In this document: in pieces, positions 33,289-42,672 of the stretch
Layout of the letters: every line of letters starts with the position of its first letter
Numbering within the stretch: position 1 is the first letter of the stretch
From: Dyadobacter bucti
GTDB lineage: Bacteria > Bacteroidota > Bacteroidia > Cytophagales > Spirosomataceae
Length of the DNA stretch: 64,000 nucleotides
Direction: 5' to 3'
Assembly: GCF_005869225.1 (NCBI RefSeq)
Contig: NZ_SWFP01000006.1
Location: 372,001-436,000, forward strand
Made by a program: the position numbers and the translations under genes
Notes under the pieces: model-generated
The model's input: the letters and a program-made list of their open reading frames with translations, nothing else
Databases searched by the model: none
What the model was told of the DNA's origin: nothing

Positions 33289-34761
33289 ATGTTAAATACG
33301 AAAAATTTCCTAGGGAGCGCATTGTTCCTGTCCTTGATTATTATTGCCGGGTGCGAAGACAAACAGCCGGATCCCTCCAACACGCTTACTGCGAAAGCCG
33401 GGGACGACCAAAATGTAAATGTCGGAGATAACGTTACCCTGGACGGTAGTACGTCTGTTGATAAGGATAACAAGCCATTCGATTATCGTTGGGCTTTTAC
33501 CAAAAAACCTGCGGGAAGTACCACCAACCTCAATGCTGCCAGTACCAGCAAGCCTAGTTTTACTCCCGATCTGCCCGGTGAATACGAGGCGGAGCTGACG
33601 ATTAGTAATGCAAATGGCGAGAGTAAGGACAGAGTTATGATCACGGCTTCCGTTATACAGCCCATTGCACTGGAGGCTGAGATCAAGACAAACCTGGTTT
33701 TGGAAGACCGCGTCAATAACCCGGATATTCCCGATTATGTGGCCAACCAGAATGTGCTTGTAAACGCGGAGCTCACTCTCAAACCGGGAGTTGTTATCGC
33801 GTTCGCAAGAGACGCCAGGCTGGAAGTAAACGACGGCAAGGGTATTCTGATCGCGAAAGGAGATTCGGCGAAAAGGATCCGTTTCATTGGCAAGGAAACC
33901 ACCAAAGGTTTCTGGGCAGGGGTGGTTATCCGGTCCGCGAGCAGTGGCAATGTGCTGGATTATGTGGATGTATTGCATACCGGCAGCAAGGCGCTCACTA
34001 ATGTAACCAAGGCTGGTATGCTTGTTATTGGAGGGTCAAAAGCCCAAATTTCAATCAAGAACAGTCTTTTTGAGAAAAATAACGGCTTTGGGTTGTTCGC
34101 GGAACAAGGCGCAGTGTTGGCAGAATTTACCAAAAACATTTTCCGGGAAAATGCCGAGGCGGGAATTTTGCTTAGTGCAGACAACGTTGCCCAGCTGGAT
34201 ATCAATTCGGTTTTTACGGGTGGAAATGGTAGAAATGTGGTGGAGATATTTGCTTCGCAGGTATCAGGCGGGCCAAACAAAGAAGTGGCCTGGAAAGGGT
34301 TCAAAGACAAAACTCCCTACCGCGTCCTGGAATCGCTGACCATTGATGCCGGACTTAAACTTTCGCCGGGAGTGGTGATCGAAATGTCGAGGGGCGCGCA
34401 GATCTCACTGGATGGTGAAAATTACCTGAATGCCGTCGGAACTACCGAACTGCCTATTGTGATCAAGGGGATTGAAAACACGCCTGCATATTGGCGAGGC
34501 CTTATTTGCTTCTCTACCAGCGCGCTGAATGTTTTTGATTATGCAGAAATCACAGGCGGGGGAAGTACTGCTCTTGTTTCAGGCAAGAAAACCAACATTG
34601 CTGTTTATGGAAGCAATGCAGTCATGCAAATCAAAAATTCGAAGATCAACAATAGCGGCGGTTACGGGATTTTTGTCAATTACCAGGCGCGTATCAATAA
34701 TGATGTCGAAACGGTGAATACGTTTACGGGAAATGTGGATGGCAAACTGTTAAAGGAATAG
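33289..34761 (+). CDS. Lipoprotein with PKD domain and right-handed beta-helix repeats
   Basis: The 490-residue protein begins with a lipoprotein signal (FLSLIIIAGCEDKQP, Cys about 18). A PKD-type domain follows at about 30-120 (AGDDQNVNVGDNVTLDGSTS ... GEYEAELTISNANG). The rest is built of repeats with KPGVVIAFARDARLEVNDGKG and LKLSPGVVIEMSRGAQISL, and stretches like ISIKNSLFEKNNGFGLFAE. This fits a parallel beta-helix such as those in surface or carbohydrate-binding proteins. No catalytic residues are obvious. It is the first gene after the LytTR system and carries the matching operator, so it is likely a main target. Confidence 0.8.
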   Translation: MLNTKNFLGSALFLSLIIIAGCEDKQPDPSNTLTAKAGDDQNVNVGDNVTLDGSTSVDKDNKPFDYRWAFTKKPAGSTTNLNAASTSKPSFTPDLPGEYEAELTISNANGESKDRVMITASVIQPIALEAEIKTNLVLEDRVNNPDIPDYVANQNVLVNAELTLKPGVVIAFARDARLEVNDGKGILIAKGDSAKRIRFIGKETTKGFWAGVVIRSASSGNVLDYVDVLHTGSKALTNVTKAGMLVIGGSKAQISIKNSLFEKNNGFGLFAEQGAVLAEFTKNIFRENAEAGILLSADNVAQLDINSVFTGGNGRNVVEIFASQVSGGPNKEVAWKGFKDKTPYRVLESLTIDAGLKLSPGVVIEMSRGAQISLDGENYLNAVGTTELPIVIKGIENTPAYWRGLICFSTSALNVFDYAEITGGGSTALVSGKKTNIAVYGSNAVMQIKNSKINNSGGYGIFVNYQARINNDVETVNTFTGNVDGKLLKE

Positions 34762-34784
34762 CAAAGCAATCTTTCAATATCATT

Positions 34785-35525
34785 ATGGAAGACATCACAT
34801 TTTACATCAGTATCATTTTCGGACTGATCGTGTTTCTCTCGGTGTTCACTTTCTACAAGGGGGTAAATAGTTCAAAGGGGTTTTTGATACTCACACTCGG
34901 CTGGATTTTCCTGCAGACTGGTATTTCGATTTCGGGGTTTTACGAAGGTACAAACGTCTTCCCGCTCAGAGTTGCTGTCCTGGTACTTCCTCCTGTATCA
35001 TTTATGTTATGGCTTTTTTTCTCCGCACGCGGAAAATCATTGCTGGATAACGTCAATATCCACATGCTAATCGTGATACACGTGGTCAGGGTACCAATTG
35101 AACTGGTTATTTACGGGCTTTTTATCTGCAAGGCATTACCGCACGAAATGACAGTGGGAGGGGGAAATCCCGATATTATTGCGGGCCTGACCGTTCCGGT
35201 AGTTTATTACCTGGGGATAATGAGCGGCAAAATCCGGTGGAAAATGCTGGTGGTCTGGAATCTGGTATGTTTCGGCTTGCTATTGAACATGGTTCTGAAA
35301 TCAGTACTGGCGGCGCCGTTTTTCTCTCAGGAAATTGCTTTTGGGCAGCCCAATACCGCAATGCTTCATTTTCCTTTCGTGCTGCTTCCGGGCGTCATCA
35401 TCCCGATTTTGCTCTGGGCACATCTTGCAGTAATCAGAAACCTGGTAAAAGCATACTGGCATGAGCCTAAACATAGCCCGTATACAGCTAAGCGTGTAAT
35501 AAAAAACGAAAATTGTACATCATGA
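34785..35525 (+). CDS. Seven-helix membrane protein, unknown function
   Basis: The 246-residue protein has about seven hydrophobic helices (for example FYISIIFGLIVFLSVFTFY near 6-24 and LHFPFVLLPGVIIPILLWA near 195-213) and a short basic cytoplasmic tail. I do not recognise a family. It starts 23 bp after the lipoprotein gene and its stop overlaps the next start codon (ATGA), so it is part of the LytTR-linked operon. Confidence 0.75.
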   Translation: MEDITFYISIIFGLIVFLSVFTFYKGVNSSKGFLILTLGWIFLQTGISISGFYEGTNVFPLRVAVLVLPPVSFMLWLFFSARGKSLLDNVNIHMLIVIHVVRVPIELVIYGLFICKALPHEMTVGGGNPDIIAGLTVPVVYYLGIMSGKIRWKMLVVWNLVCFGLLLNMVLKSVLAAPFFSQEIAFGQPNTAMLHFPFVLLPGVIIPILLWAHLAVIRNLVKAYWHEPKHSPYTAKRVIKNENCTS

Positions 35526-35839
35526 AAATGTATAAAAATGCATTCATGGTACTCATCATGGCCTTGAATGTCCAGGCCATGGAAGCTGTTCAGCGCAGTT
35601 CAGCCCGGCAGCCTTATCCCGATTCTGGGTTTTGGACCACAGAACTACTGACAGAAGAAAAAGCCACGATTGTAAGGTATTATGCCAATAGTATCAGTCT
35701 CATTTCGGAAACCAGGGAGCCGCGGATTCTTGATATCACAAAACTTCCGGTAAGAAAATATCTGAACAAAAAACTGGCCGAAGAATTGTCAAAGGACACG
35801 ACCAACGCAACCAAAATTCGCCTCTATGAAATCCGTTGA
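35522..35839 (+). CDS. Small secreted or periplasmic protein, unknown function
   Basis: The ATG at 35522 overlaps the previous stop by 4 bp; a TTG at 35513 is less likely. The 105-residue product begins with a hydrophobic signal-like segment (YKNAFMVLIMALNVQAMEA). A short mature part contains RYYANSISLISETREPRILD. No known family is seen. Its end overlaps the next gene by 14 bp, showing tight operon structure. Confidence 0.65.
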   Translation: MKMYKNAFMVLIMALNVQAMEAVQRSSARQPYPDSGFWTTELLTEEKATIVRYYANSISLISETREPRILDITKLPVRKYLNKKLAEELSKDTTNATKIRLYEIR

Positions 35840-36305
35840 ACTAACGTTTACAATAAGAATTGCAGGAATGTTATTGTACTTCCTGATCGCGGCGCAGGGT
35901 GCTTTTTATCTTTTTGGCTTCGGAAAGGCGCTTTACAATGTACCCTCAGAAAACTTTATCGATCTGCGAAAAGCAGTGGACCCTGTGATGAGAGGCAGGT
36001 TTAAGGTGGTTTGCCTGTCTGCGTTGGCCGTTGTTTTTACGTGGCTGGTAATGGCAGATAAGTCGGGTGGGATCATGTCGTACGGGTGCGTGTTGGGAGC
36101 TTTCCTGTTGCTGCTCGCCGATATGGTGCTGATCGTCAAATTCAGCGAGCCTCTCAACGCAACGATCAATGGCAACATTCTGGAATCAAATGAAAGCCTT
36201 AAAGAACTGAGGCATCAATGGCTGAAATTCATATCGATTCGCGGAAGCTTGTCCGTCACAGGATTTGTACTGCTCCTGATCGATATGATATGGAAAGCTG
36301 GTTAA
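35826..36305 (+). CDS. Four-helix membrane protein, unknown function
   Basis: The 159-residue protein has four hydrophobic helices (about 9-30, 60-78, 85-105 and 135-155) and a short charged loop (FIDLRKAVDPVMRGRFK) after the first. No family is recognised with certainty. It is the last gene of the LytTR-linked operon and is closed by a perfect hairpin terminator. Confidence 0.72.
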   Translation: MKSVELTFTIRIAGMLLYFLIAAQGAFYLFGFGKALYNVPSENFIDLRKAVDPVMRGRFKVVCLSALAVVFTWLVMADKSGGIMSYGCVLGAFLLLLADMVLIVKFSEPLNATINGNILESNESLKELRHQWLKFISIRGSLSVTGFVLLLIDMIWKAG

Positions 36306-36324
36306 CAATAGGTTATAATCGTTC

Positions 36325-36364
36325 AGACTTGCCAGACCTTCAAGGTCTGGCAAGTCTTTTTTTA
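36325..36364 (+). terminator. Strong intrinsic terminator
   Basis: The 16-base arm 36325-36340 (AGACTTGCCAGACCTT) pairs perfectly with 36342-36357, with a single-base loop, followed by a run of Ts. It ends the LytTR-linked operon; its very regular palindrome might also be a dispersed repeat. Confidence 0.75.
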
Positions 36365-36952
36365 TACAAGAACAGTAAAGCTCTTGAAAACAGCGCCGAC
36401 TCTAACGGCATCGAAGATACGTGCTTGTGTTCCGCCATGGTTCAGTACAGATTGTTCGTGTGAAGTCACACACATTTCACAACCGTTGAGTGCCGAAACA
36501 ACGAGGCTCAGCAATTCAAAAAACTCCTTGCCTAGAACAGGGTTTACCATAATGCTCATCTTGATACCTGCAGGTGCCGTATCATAAAATTCCTTGTGCA
36601 TAAAGTGCCTGAAACGGTAAAATACATTGTTGGCGTTCATCAGGGAAACGCAGGCAGTCACTTCAGCAATTTCTTTTTCGTCAGCGCCTTCGGCCACGGC
36701 AAGCTCTTCGATGGCTGAGATCAAAGCTGCGTTCTTCTCGTTGACGGCAACTGACAGAGCGATCAGAAGTGCTTCCTTACGGTTGAGGTTTTGTGACTTA
36801 AGAACATTGCCAAGATTGATTTTCAGGTCTTTCAAATAGCGGTGGTCGAGCGCCGCCAGTTTGTTGATCAGCACACTTTCAAAGTCTGCCGGCAAGTTGT
36901 TTTCTTTATACAGGGACTCTTTCGTGTTCCCTGTTGCTGCAAATGGATACAT
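36362..36952 (-). CDS. AhpD-like carboxymuconolactone decarboxylase family protein
   Basis: The 196-residue protein is helical, with the active-site stretch GCEMCVTSHEQSVLNHGG (CxxC followed by His), as in AhpD-type alkylhydroperoxidases. It probably reduces peroxides or recycles the peroxiredoxin encoded upstream. The gene follows ahpC on the same strand after 115 bp that contain a terminator-like stem-loop, so it may be expressed at a lower level than ahpC. Confidence 0.88.
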   Translation of the reverse strand: MYPFAATGNTKESLYKENNLPADFESVLINKLAALDHRYLKDLKINLGNVLKSQNLNRKEALLIALSVAVNEKNAALISAIEELAVAEGADEKEIAEVTACVSLMNANNVFYRFRHFMHKEFYDTAPAGIKMSIMVNPVLGKEFFELLSLVVSALNGCEMCVTSHEQSVLNHGGTQARIFDAVRVGAVFKSFTVLV

Positions 36953-36998
36953 ATCGGATTGTTATTTTGGCAGAACGTGTCGTTTGAGGGAAAAATAA

Positions 36999-37052
36999 AA
37001 GCAGTTCACAGCCCGGCGTGCGACACCGCTGACTGCCTGGTGTGAACTGCTT
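36999..37052 (-). terminator. Terminator/attenuator between ahpC and the ahpD-like gene
   Basis: Reading the minus strand, AAGCAGTTCACA (37052-37041) pairs with TGTGAACTGCTT (37010-36999) around a 30-nt loop. A T-rich tail follows directly. Placed within the operon, it should let only part of the transcripts continue into the ahpD-like gene. Confidence 0.6.
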
Positions 37053-37067
37053 CTTATTCAGCGTTAA

Positions 37068-37619
37068 TTATGCAAGTGTAGCTTCGCCTTTTTGCCAGTT
37101 GCATGGGCAAAGTTCGTCAGTCTGAAGAGCATCCAGTACGCGTAGAACCTCAGGAACGTTACGACCCACTGAAAGGTCGTTAACGCTAACCCAACGTACG
37201 ATCCCTTGCGGATCAACGATGTAAGTTACACGGTAAGCGATTTTTTCGTTTGCTTCAAGGATACCCAGATCTTCTGCAAGTGATTTTGAAGTATCAGCCA
37301 GCATAGGGAAAGTAAGGTCACGAAGATCATCGTGGTTTTTACGCCATGCAAGGTGAACAAACTCACTGTCTGTAGATGCGCCGATGAGGATAGCGTCGCG
37401 GTCAGCGAAGTCTTCGTTATGTTTGTTGAACTCAGCAATTTCAGTAGGGCATACAAAAGTAAAATCTTTTGGCCACCAGAACATGACCATCCATTTGCCG
37501 GCATTTTTGTGATCTTCTGAGGTAATATCGTAGAATTCATTTCCTTTTTCAAGAGAAACAACTGATGTTTTTTTGAATTCGGGGAAAGTCGATCCCACGG
37601 AGAGAAGCCTATTAGCCAT
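37068..37619 (-). CDS. ahpC: Peroxiredoxin (typical 2-Cys, AhpC type)
   Basis: The 183-residue protein has the peroxidatic cysteine in DFTFVCPTEIAEFN (about residue 53) and the resolving cysteine in ELCPCNWQKGE near the end. It reduces hydrogen peroxide and alkyl hydroperoxides in the cytoplasm. A perfect -7 box lies upstream. No oxyR-like gene is in the window. Confidence 0.95.
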   Translation of the reverse strand: MANRLLSVGSTFPEFKKTSVVSLEKGNEFYDITSEDHKNAGKWMVMFWWPKDFTFVCPTEIAEFNKHNEDFADRDAILIGASTDSEFVHLAWRKNHDDLRDLTFPMLADTSKSLAEDLGILEANEKIAYRVTYIVDPQGIVRWVSVNDLSVGRNVPEVLRVLDALQTDELCPCNWQKGEATLA

Positions 37620-37671
37620 GATTATTCGTTGTTTATAAATTGTACTTTATTATGTCACAAATTTACAACCA

Positions 37672-37679
37672 CAAAGGTA
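37672..37679 (-). promoter_or_regulatory. -7 box of ahpC
   Basis: On the minus strand TACCTTTG is a perfect TAnnTTTG, 53 bp before the ahpC ATG at 37619. A clear -33 element is not visible. Confidence 0.5.
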
Positions 37680-37837
37680 TCGAAGGCAAGGTTAGCGCTG
37701 GTACTTTCCATGGAAAGACTTGTTTTAATCAAATGAATTTGTTTTTATATATACAAAACAAGATGTTATCGATATTTTCAATAATAGTATAAATTTGGGC
37801 AATATAATTATATTAATAATTAAGGTAATTATAAAAG

Positions 37838-39145
37838 CTAGCCCGGCATGACGCTTAATACTGTTTCCAGCGCCATACCCCGCGAGCCTTTGATCAGAAT
37901 ACTTGTATTTTCCTGCGGATTATCCATTACCCAGTTATGGAGCGAAAATTTGTCCGGGAAATAGTATGCTTTGGGTAAAGCGGGCAAAGCATGCTGCATG
38001 AGTTTGCCGGATAAAATCACGATATCGAACTTTTCAGAAGCGATTTGTTTGCCGAGCGCCAGGTGTTCCTCGGGTGCAGCATCTCCCAGTTCAAACATAT
38101 CGCCCAGGATCAGCATTTTCCGGGGCGCATCGAGCCGGGCGAAGTTGGTAATAGCCGCCGCCATCGAAGAAGGATTAGCATTATAGGCGTCCATGATGAC
38201 GGTATTGGTTCCTTTGCGCACGATCTGCGAACGGTTGTTGTCAGGCTGATAGCTGGCCACGGCCTCATTCGCATCTTCATCCGCCACATCGAAATGCTTG
38301 CCAACAGCCAGGGCTGCGCATATATTATCGAAGTTATATTGTCCGGGTAGGTGCGTAGTTACAGTTTTGCCGTTGTTGGCTTTAAAAATCACAAAAGGAC
38401 TTTCCTTCACCAACACCGGATTGACGGGGCTGTTTTCGGAACAATAAAAAACGATATCTCCAAAAGCGCGTCGCTTGCTCACCATTTCCATCGTTACATC
38501 GTTTTGTGCATTCACGAAAACGGTACCTTTCTTTTTGGACAGGAAATCAAACAATTCGCCTTTTCCTTTGACGATACCTGCAATTCCCCCGAAACCTTCC
38601 AGGTGTGCTTTGCCGATATTCGTGATCAGTCCGTGCGTAGGCTGCGCGATGCTGCTCAGCAGGGCAATTTCTTCCTGATGGTTTGCGCCCATTTCGATCA
38701 CCGCCATTTCATGCTTTGCGGTATCCACAGAAAGGATTGTCAGCGGTACGCCGATGTGGTTGTTAAGATTTCCCTGTGTAGCGTATGTATTGTATTTCAT
38801 CGACAACACTTTGGCGATCAATTCCTTCGTGGTCGTCTTGCCGTTGGAGCCGGTCAGTGCGATCACGGGGAAAGTGAAGGTTTTACGGTGATGTCTGGCC
38901 AGATCCTGCAATGCGGCCAGTACGTTTTCGACGAGTAAAAACCTGCTGTCGGCAACCACTTCGGCATCGTCCACTACGGCATAAGCAGCGCCTTTTTCCA
39001 GTGCTTCCGCAGCATACTTATTGCCGTCAAAATTATCTCCCTTTAATGCGAAAAAAATGCACCCAGGCGTGATTTTACGGGTGTCGGTGCAGATTTTGGC
39101 ACCTGTAAGATATATATCGTAAAGCGTAGTTGTGGGCGTAAACAT
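37838..39145 (-). CDS. murF: UDP-N-acetylmuramoyl-tripeptide--D-alanyl-D-alanine ligase
   Basis: MurF adds D-Ala-D-Ala to UDP-MurNAc-tripeptide in cell-wall synthesis. The protein shows CTDTRKITPGCIFFALKGDN at the N-terminal domain, the ATP loop VIALTGSNGKTTTKELIAKV, the substrate Asn/His stretch GNLNNHIGVPLTIL, and AVIEMGANHQEEI. The start is set at the ATG at 39145, giving 435 residues, normal for the family. An ATG at 39202 or a TTG at 39253 would lengthen it, and the latter overlaps the divergent gene. Confidence 0.93.
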   Translation of the reverse strand: MFTPTTTLYDIYLTGAKICTDTRKITPGCIFFALKGDNFDGNKYAAEALEKGAAYAVVDDAEVVADSRFLLVENVLAALQDLARHHRKTFTFPVIALTGSNGKTTTKELIAKVLSMKYNTYATQGNLNNHIGVPLTILSVDTAKHEMAVIEMGANHQEEIALLSSIAQPTHGLITNIGKAHLEGFGGIAGIVKGKGELFDFLSKKKGTVFVNAQNDVTMEMVSKRRAFGDIVFYCSENSPVNPVLVKESPFVIFKANNGKTVTTHLPGQYNFDNICAALAVGKHFDVADEDANEAVASYQPDNNRSQIVRKGTNTVIMDAYNANPSSMAAAITNFARLDAPRKMLILGDMFELGDAAPEEHLALGKQIASEKFDIVILSGKLMQHALPALPKAYYFPDKFSLHNWVMDNPQENTSILIKGSRGMALETVLSVMPG

Positions 39146-39243
39146 GAAATCTTCGGTCGTTATAAAATTATAGAGTTTTATTTCGTTAGGCTTAAGAGCC
39201 ATACCTTGCACGTCCAACAAAATTAACGGAATATTCTCCAACG

Positions 39244-41490
39244 ATGAGAACAAAATATACCTCCTGCCTTTTCATTTTATTATATACGACAATACTTTTT
39301 CAAAGCCGGGCGCAGCAAGCCTGGTTTAAATTGGATACAATTGCGGGTGTAACTTCAAAGGGCGTGAAGTTGGTCAACCCCTGGGCCGGCGGGCTGAATT
39401 CTTCCCAATTTTTGAAAATGCACCTGAATGGGGACGATACTGAAGATCTGGTCATTTACGACAGGACCAATAGTAAGATTACCACTTTGGTCGCTGCGGC
39501 TGATCCTGCTAATCCGGGTAAAATGGTTTTCGTACATGCCCCAGCCTACGAGTCTGTTTTTCCGCACGCTGATAACTGGATGATCCTGGCCGACTATAAT
39601 GGCGACGGTCTCAAAGATCTTTTCACCAGCACACCGCTCGGAGTAACGGTTTACCAGCAGGTCAAAACCGGAAATTCCTGGTCGTTTGTGCTGAAACAGG
39701 AAGTGTTATATACAAAAGGTTTTTCGGGAAATATAAACTTGCAGGTATCAGGAACGGACATTCCGGGTATTGTGGATGTGGACGACGACGGCGATCTTGA
39801 CTTGCTGGCTTTCGATTTTTCAGGAACGTTTATTGAGCTTCACCAGAACCTGAGTATGGAAAAATTCGGTGTGCCGGATAGTCTTGGAACTCAGGCAAAC
39901 CCTGTTTTCCAGAGAAACGGGGACTGCTGGGGAAATTTCAATAAAGGTGAGGGCGAAGGTTTTGTGTTTGGTATCGGCTGTGGTGTGGTGGATAATTCAG
40001 GAAACCGGGTGATGCATGCGGGTAACTCTATTCTCCTGCATGACCTGAACGGAGACGGGAAAAAAGACCTGTTGGCCGGGCATATCAGCAATGAACATAT
40101 CTCTTTCCTAACCAATTCCGAGAGCGGGCTGATCGGAAATTTTACCAGTTATACCAATACTTACCCTACCGCGGATCCGGTTTCCATGCATATTTTCCCG
40201 GCGGCTTTTATGGAGGACGTCGATTTCGATGGAGTGAAGGATCTGCTGATCACACCGACCATTCCATCCAATGATCTGAATATGACGGATTTCAAGTCGG
40301 CTGCCTGGTTGTATCACAATGCCGGAACAGACACTCAGACCGACTTCAAACTGGTGCAAAAGAATTTTTTGCAAGATCAGATGATCGATGTAGGCGAAAA
40401 TGCGGCGCCTGCTCTTTTTGATGTGGATGGTGACGGGGATCTGGATATGATCGTTGGGACAGGAGGAGTACCGGGCACGGGCGGTTTCAAAGGCAGTCTG
40501 TGGTATCTCAAAAATACGGGTACTCCCAACGGGCCCGTTTTTAATGTTGAAACCGAGAATTACCTCAATCTGTCAGGCTCATTGGCATTATATAACATCA
40601 AACCGCAATGGGCGGATTTCAACGGCGACGGTGTTTTGGACCTGGGTTTTGCAGGTACTTCTACCACCGGCCTGAAACTTGAATACCGCTACATACCCAA
40701 CAAAGCCGCCCCCGGCGCACCGGCTCAGCTGAACATAGCCGATGCTGTAACGATTACGCTGCCCGCCGAGCTGCAGGCTGGTGATTCTCCCTATTTCTAT
40801 GACGGCGATGGGGACGGCGATCTGGATTTGCTGGCGGGAAGGGTATTGGGGAATATTAACTATTACATCAATACCGGGGTAAACAAACAATATACATTCA
40901 GTCTGGAAACCGATGCATTTGCCGGTGTTTCCGTCAGTTTTGAAGGTCGGTTACCTCAGTTTTCAGTTGCCGATTTTGATCTGGACGGCCGCCCCGACTT
41001 GCTCACTGGTGACCAGACTGGCACCATCCGTATATTCCATAGTGCGGACTGGGGCAAGTGGACTGAAAGAGAAAGCTTGCTGGTTTCTGTCAATGCAAAA
41101 GCATCGGCACCGGTTTTCGGTACATACCTTGCGCCAACTGCCGGAGATTACAATGGAGATCAAAAACCGGATATCTTGATCGGGAGCAATGCAGGCGGGT
41201 TACGGTTACTGAGCAACATATTGCCCGTTACCGTCACGGGTACCGAGCCGGTTGCTGATAACATTGTTAAGGTTTATCCCAATCCCGCGGCTGACTATCT
41301 GAAAGTCCTTTCCACAAAAAGCGGTTCGCTGAGAATATTGAATTCAAGCGGCCGGATTTTAGCCCACGATATCAATCTCCGGGCAAACGTTGAGCGGGAA
41401 ATCCCGACATTGAAATGGCCTTCCGGATTGTATTTGCTGGAATTCGAGAATGCAACCACCAAGTTTGTCAAGAAGATTGTAGTGCGTTAA
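39244..41490 (+). CDS. FG-GAP/VCBS-repeat protein with T9SS sorting domain
   Basis: The 748-residue protein has a signal peptide (about 1-23). Repeated calcium-binding turns of the form DxNGDGxxDL (LADYNGDGLKDLF, LHDLNGDGKKDLL, WADFNGDGVLDLG, YDGDGDGDLDLL, YNGDQKPDILI) make up a beta-propeller-like body. A T9SS sorting domain (VKVYPNPAADYLKVLSTK ... KKIVV) follows. It is exported to the surface; similar proteins bind ligands rather than catalyse. The gene is divergent from murF and leads into the sugar cluster. Confidence 0.88.
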   Translation: MRTKYTSCLFILLYTTILFQSRAQQAWFKLDTIAGVTSKGVKLVNPWAGGLNSSQFLKMHLNGDDTEDLVIYDRTNSKITTLVAAADPANPGKMVFVHAPAYESVFPHADNWMILADYNGDGLKDLFTSTPLGVTVYQQVKTGNSWSFVLKQEVLYTKGFSGNINLQVSGTDIPGIVDVDDDGDLDLLAFDFSGTFIELHQNLSMEKFGVPDSLGTQANPVFQRNGDCWGNFNKGEGEGFVFGIGCGVVDNSGNRVMHAGNSILLHDLNGDGKKDLLAGHISNEHISFLTNSESGLIGNFTSYTNTYPTADPVSMHIFPAAFMEDVDFDGVKDLLITPTIPSNDLNMTDFKSAAWLYHNAGTDTQTDFKLVQKNFLQDQMIDVGENAAPALFDVDGDGDLDMIVGTGGVPGTGGFKGSLWYLKNTGTPNGPVFNVETENYLNLSGSLALYNIKPQWADFNGDGVLDLGFAGTSTTGLKLEYRYIPNKAAPGAPAQLNIADAVTITLPAELQAGDSPYFYDGDGDGDLDLLAGRVLGNINYYINTGVNKQYTFSLETDAFAGVSVSFEGRLPQFSVADFDLDGRPDLLTGDQTGTIRIFHSADWGKWTERESLLVSVNAKASAPVFGTYLAPTAGDYNGDQKPDILIGSNAGGLRLLSNILPVTVTGTEPVADNIVKVYPNPAADYLKVLSTKSGSLRILNSSGRILAHDINLRANVEREIPTLKWPSGLYLLEFENATTKFVKKIVVR

Positions 41491-41572
41491 GCAGGCGGGG
41501 TTTAGGGTCATAACTGCGAGTAGATACACTGCTTCTGCTCTTTAAATGTTATTCCCTAAAACCAAATTTTTC

Positions 41573-42655
41573 ATGCAAGCTCTTCTTGGCGTAATTTTTC
41601 ATTTCATTGGTGGTTTTGCTTCCGGCAGTTTTTATATCCCTTACAAACAAGTTAAAGGCTGGGCCTGGGAATCCTACTGGATCGTTGGCGGCCTTTTTTC
41701 CTGGCTGATCGTCCCCCCGCTCGCAGCCTACCTTACCATTCCCGGATTTACAGAAATCATAGCCCATACCAACGGCGGAATACTGTTTCTCACTTATTTT
41801 TTCGGCGTTTTGTGGGGTATCGGCGGCCTTACCTACGGATTGGGCGTGAGGTATCTGGGTGTTTCGCTGGGAAGTTCGATCATACTGGGTCTTTGTTCGG
41901 TTTTTGGTGCGCTGATCCCATCAGTATATTATCAGTTCAATCCCGTAGCGGGAAAAGACTCCATTTCGGATCTTTTCAATAACAGCTGGGGGCAAATGGT
42001 TCTGCTTGGGTTGCTTGTTTGTGTGATCGGGATTATTATCTGCGGAAAGGCAGGTGCCATGAAAGATAATGATCTCAAAAAAAGCGGCTATATCGCCGAT
42101 GATAAAACAGAATTCAAGATCGGTCTCGGACTGACGGTTTCGATCATTTCGGGTATCCTGAGTGCGTGTTTTGCATTCGGGATCGATGCCGGGAAAGTGA
42201 TGGCAGAAGAAGCCAACGAAGTCTGGAAAGCTGCCAATCCGGGCCAGGGGGAGTTTTTGTTCCAAAATAATGTAACCTATGTGGTGATCCTTTTGGGCGG
42301 ACTAACTACCAATTTTATCTGGTGTATGCTCCTGAATGCACGTAATAAAACCTTCCACAACTATACCGACTCCGCCACACCCCTTCTTTCTAACTATATC
42401 TTTTCGGCCCTGGCAGGTACTACCTGGTTCCTTCAGTTCTTTTTCTATGGAATGGGGGAAAGCAAGCTGGGCAACGGACCGAGTTCATGGATCCTGCACA
42501 TGGCGTTCATTATTCTTGTTGCCAACTCCTGGGGACTTATCCTGAAAGAATGGAAGGGTATTACCAAAAAGACGTTAACGACCATCATTACCGGTATTCT
42601 GGTGATTGTTCTGTCGGTTTTGATTGTAGGTTATGGTAATTATTTACGTGAATAA
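41573..42655 (+). CDS. rhaT: RhaT-like sugar:proton symporter
   Basis: The start MQALLGVIFHFIGGFASGSF and the following YIPYKQVKGWAWESYW match the L-rhamnose/proton symporter family. From the ATG at 41573 it has 360 residues and ten hydrophobic helices; an ATG at 41546 would add nine residues. It would bring rhamnose or a related deoxysugar into the cell. Rhamnose catabolic enzymes are not next to it, so the true substrate may be another sugar handled by the genes that follow. Confidence 0.85.
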   Translation: MQALLGVIFHFIGGFASGSFYIPYKQVKGWAWESYWIVGGLFSWLIVPPLAAYLTIPGFTEIIAHTNGGILFLTYFFGVLWGIGGLTYGLGVRYLGVSLGSSIILGLCSVFGALIPSVYYQFNPVAGKDSISDLFNNSWGQMVLLGLLVCVIGIIICGKAGAMKDNDLKKSGYIADDKTEFKIGLGLTVSIISGILSACFAFGIDAGKVMAEEANEVWKAANPGQGEFLFQNNVTYVVILLGGLTTNFIWCMLLNARNKTFHNYTDSATPLLSNYIFSALAGTTWFLQFFFYGMGESKLGNGPSSWILHMAFIILVANSWGLILKEWKGITKKTLTTIITGILVIVLSVLIVGYGNYLRE

Positions 42656-42672
42656 AGTAATCCAATAAGTTC

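Noticed and set aside
33310..33978. 222-residue open frame on the minus strand
   Set aside because: It is antisense to the PKD/beta-helix lipoprotein gene, whose signal, domain and promoter are clear.
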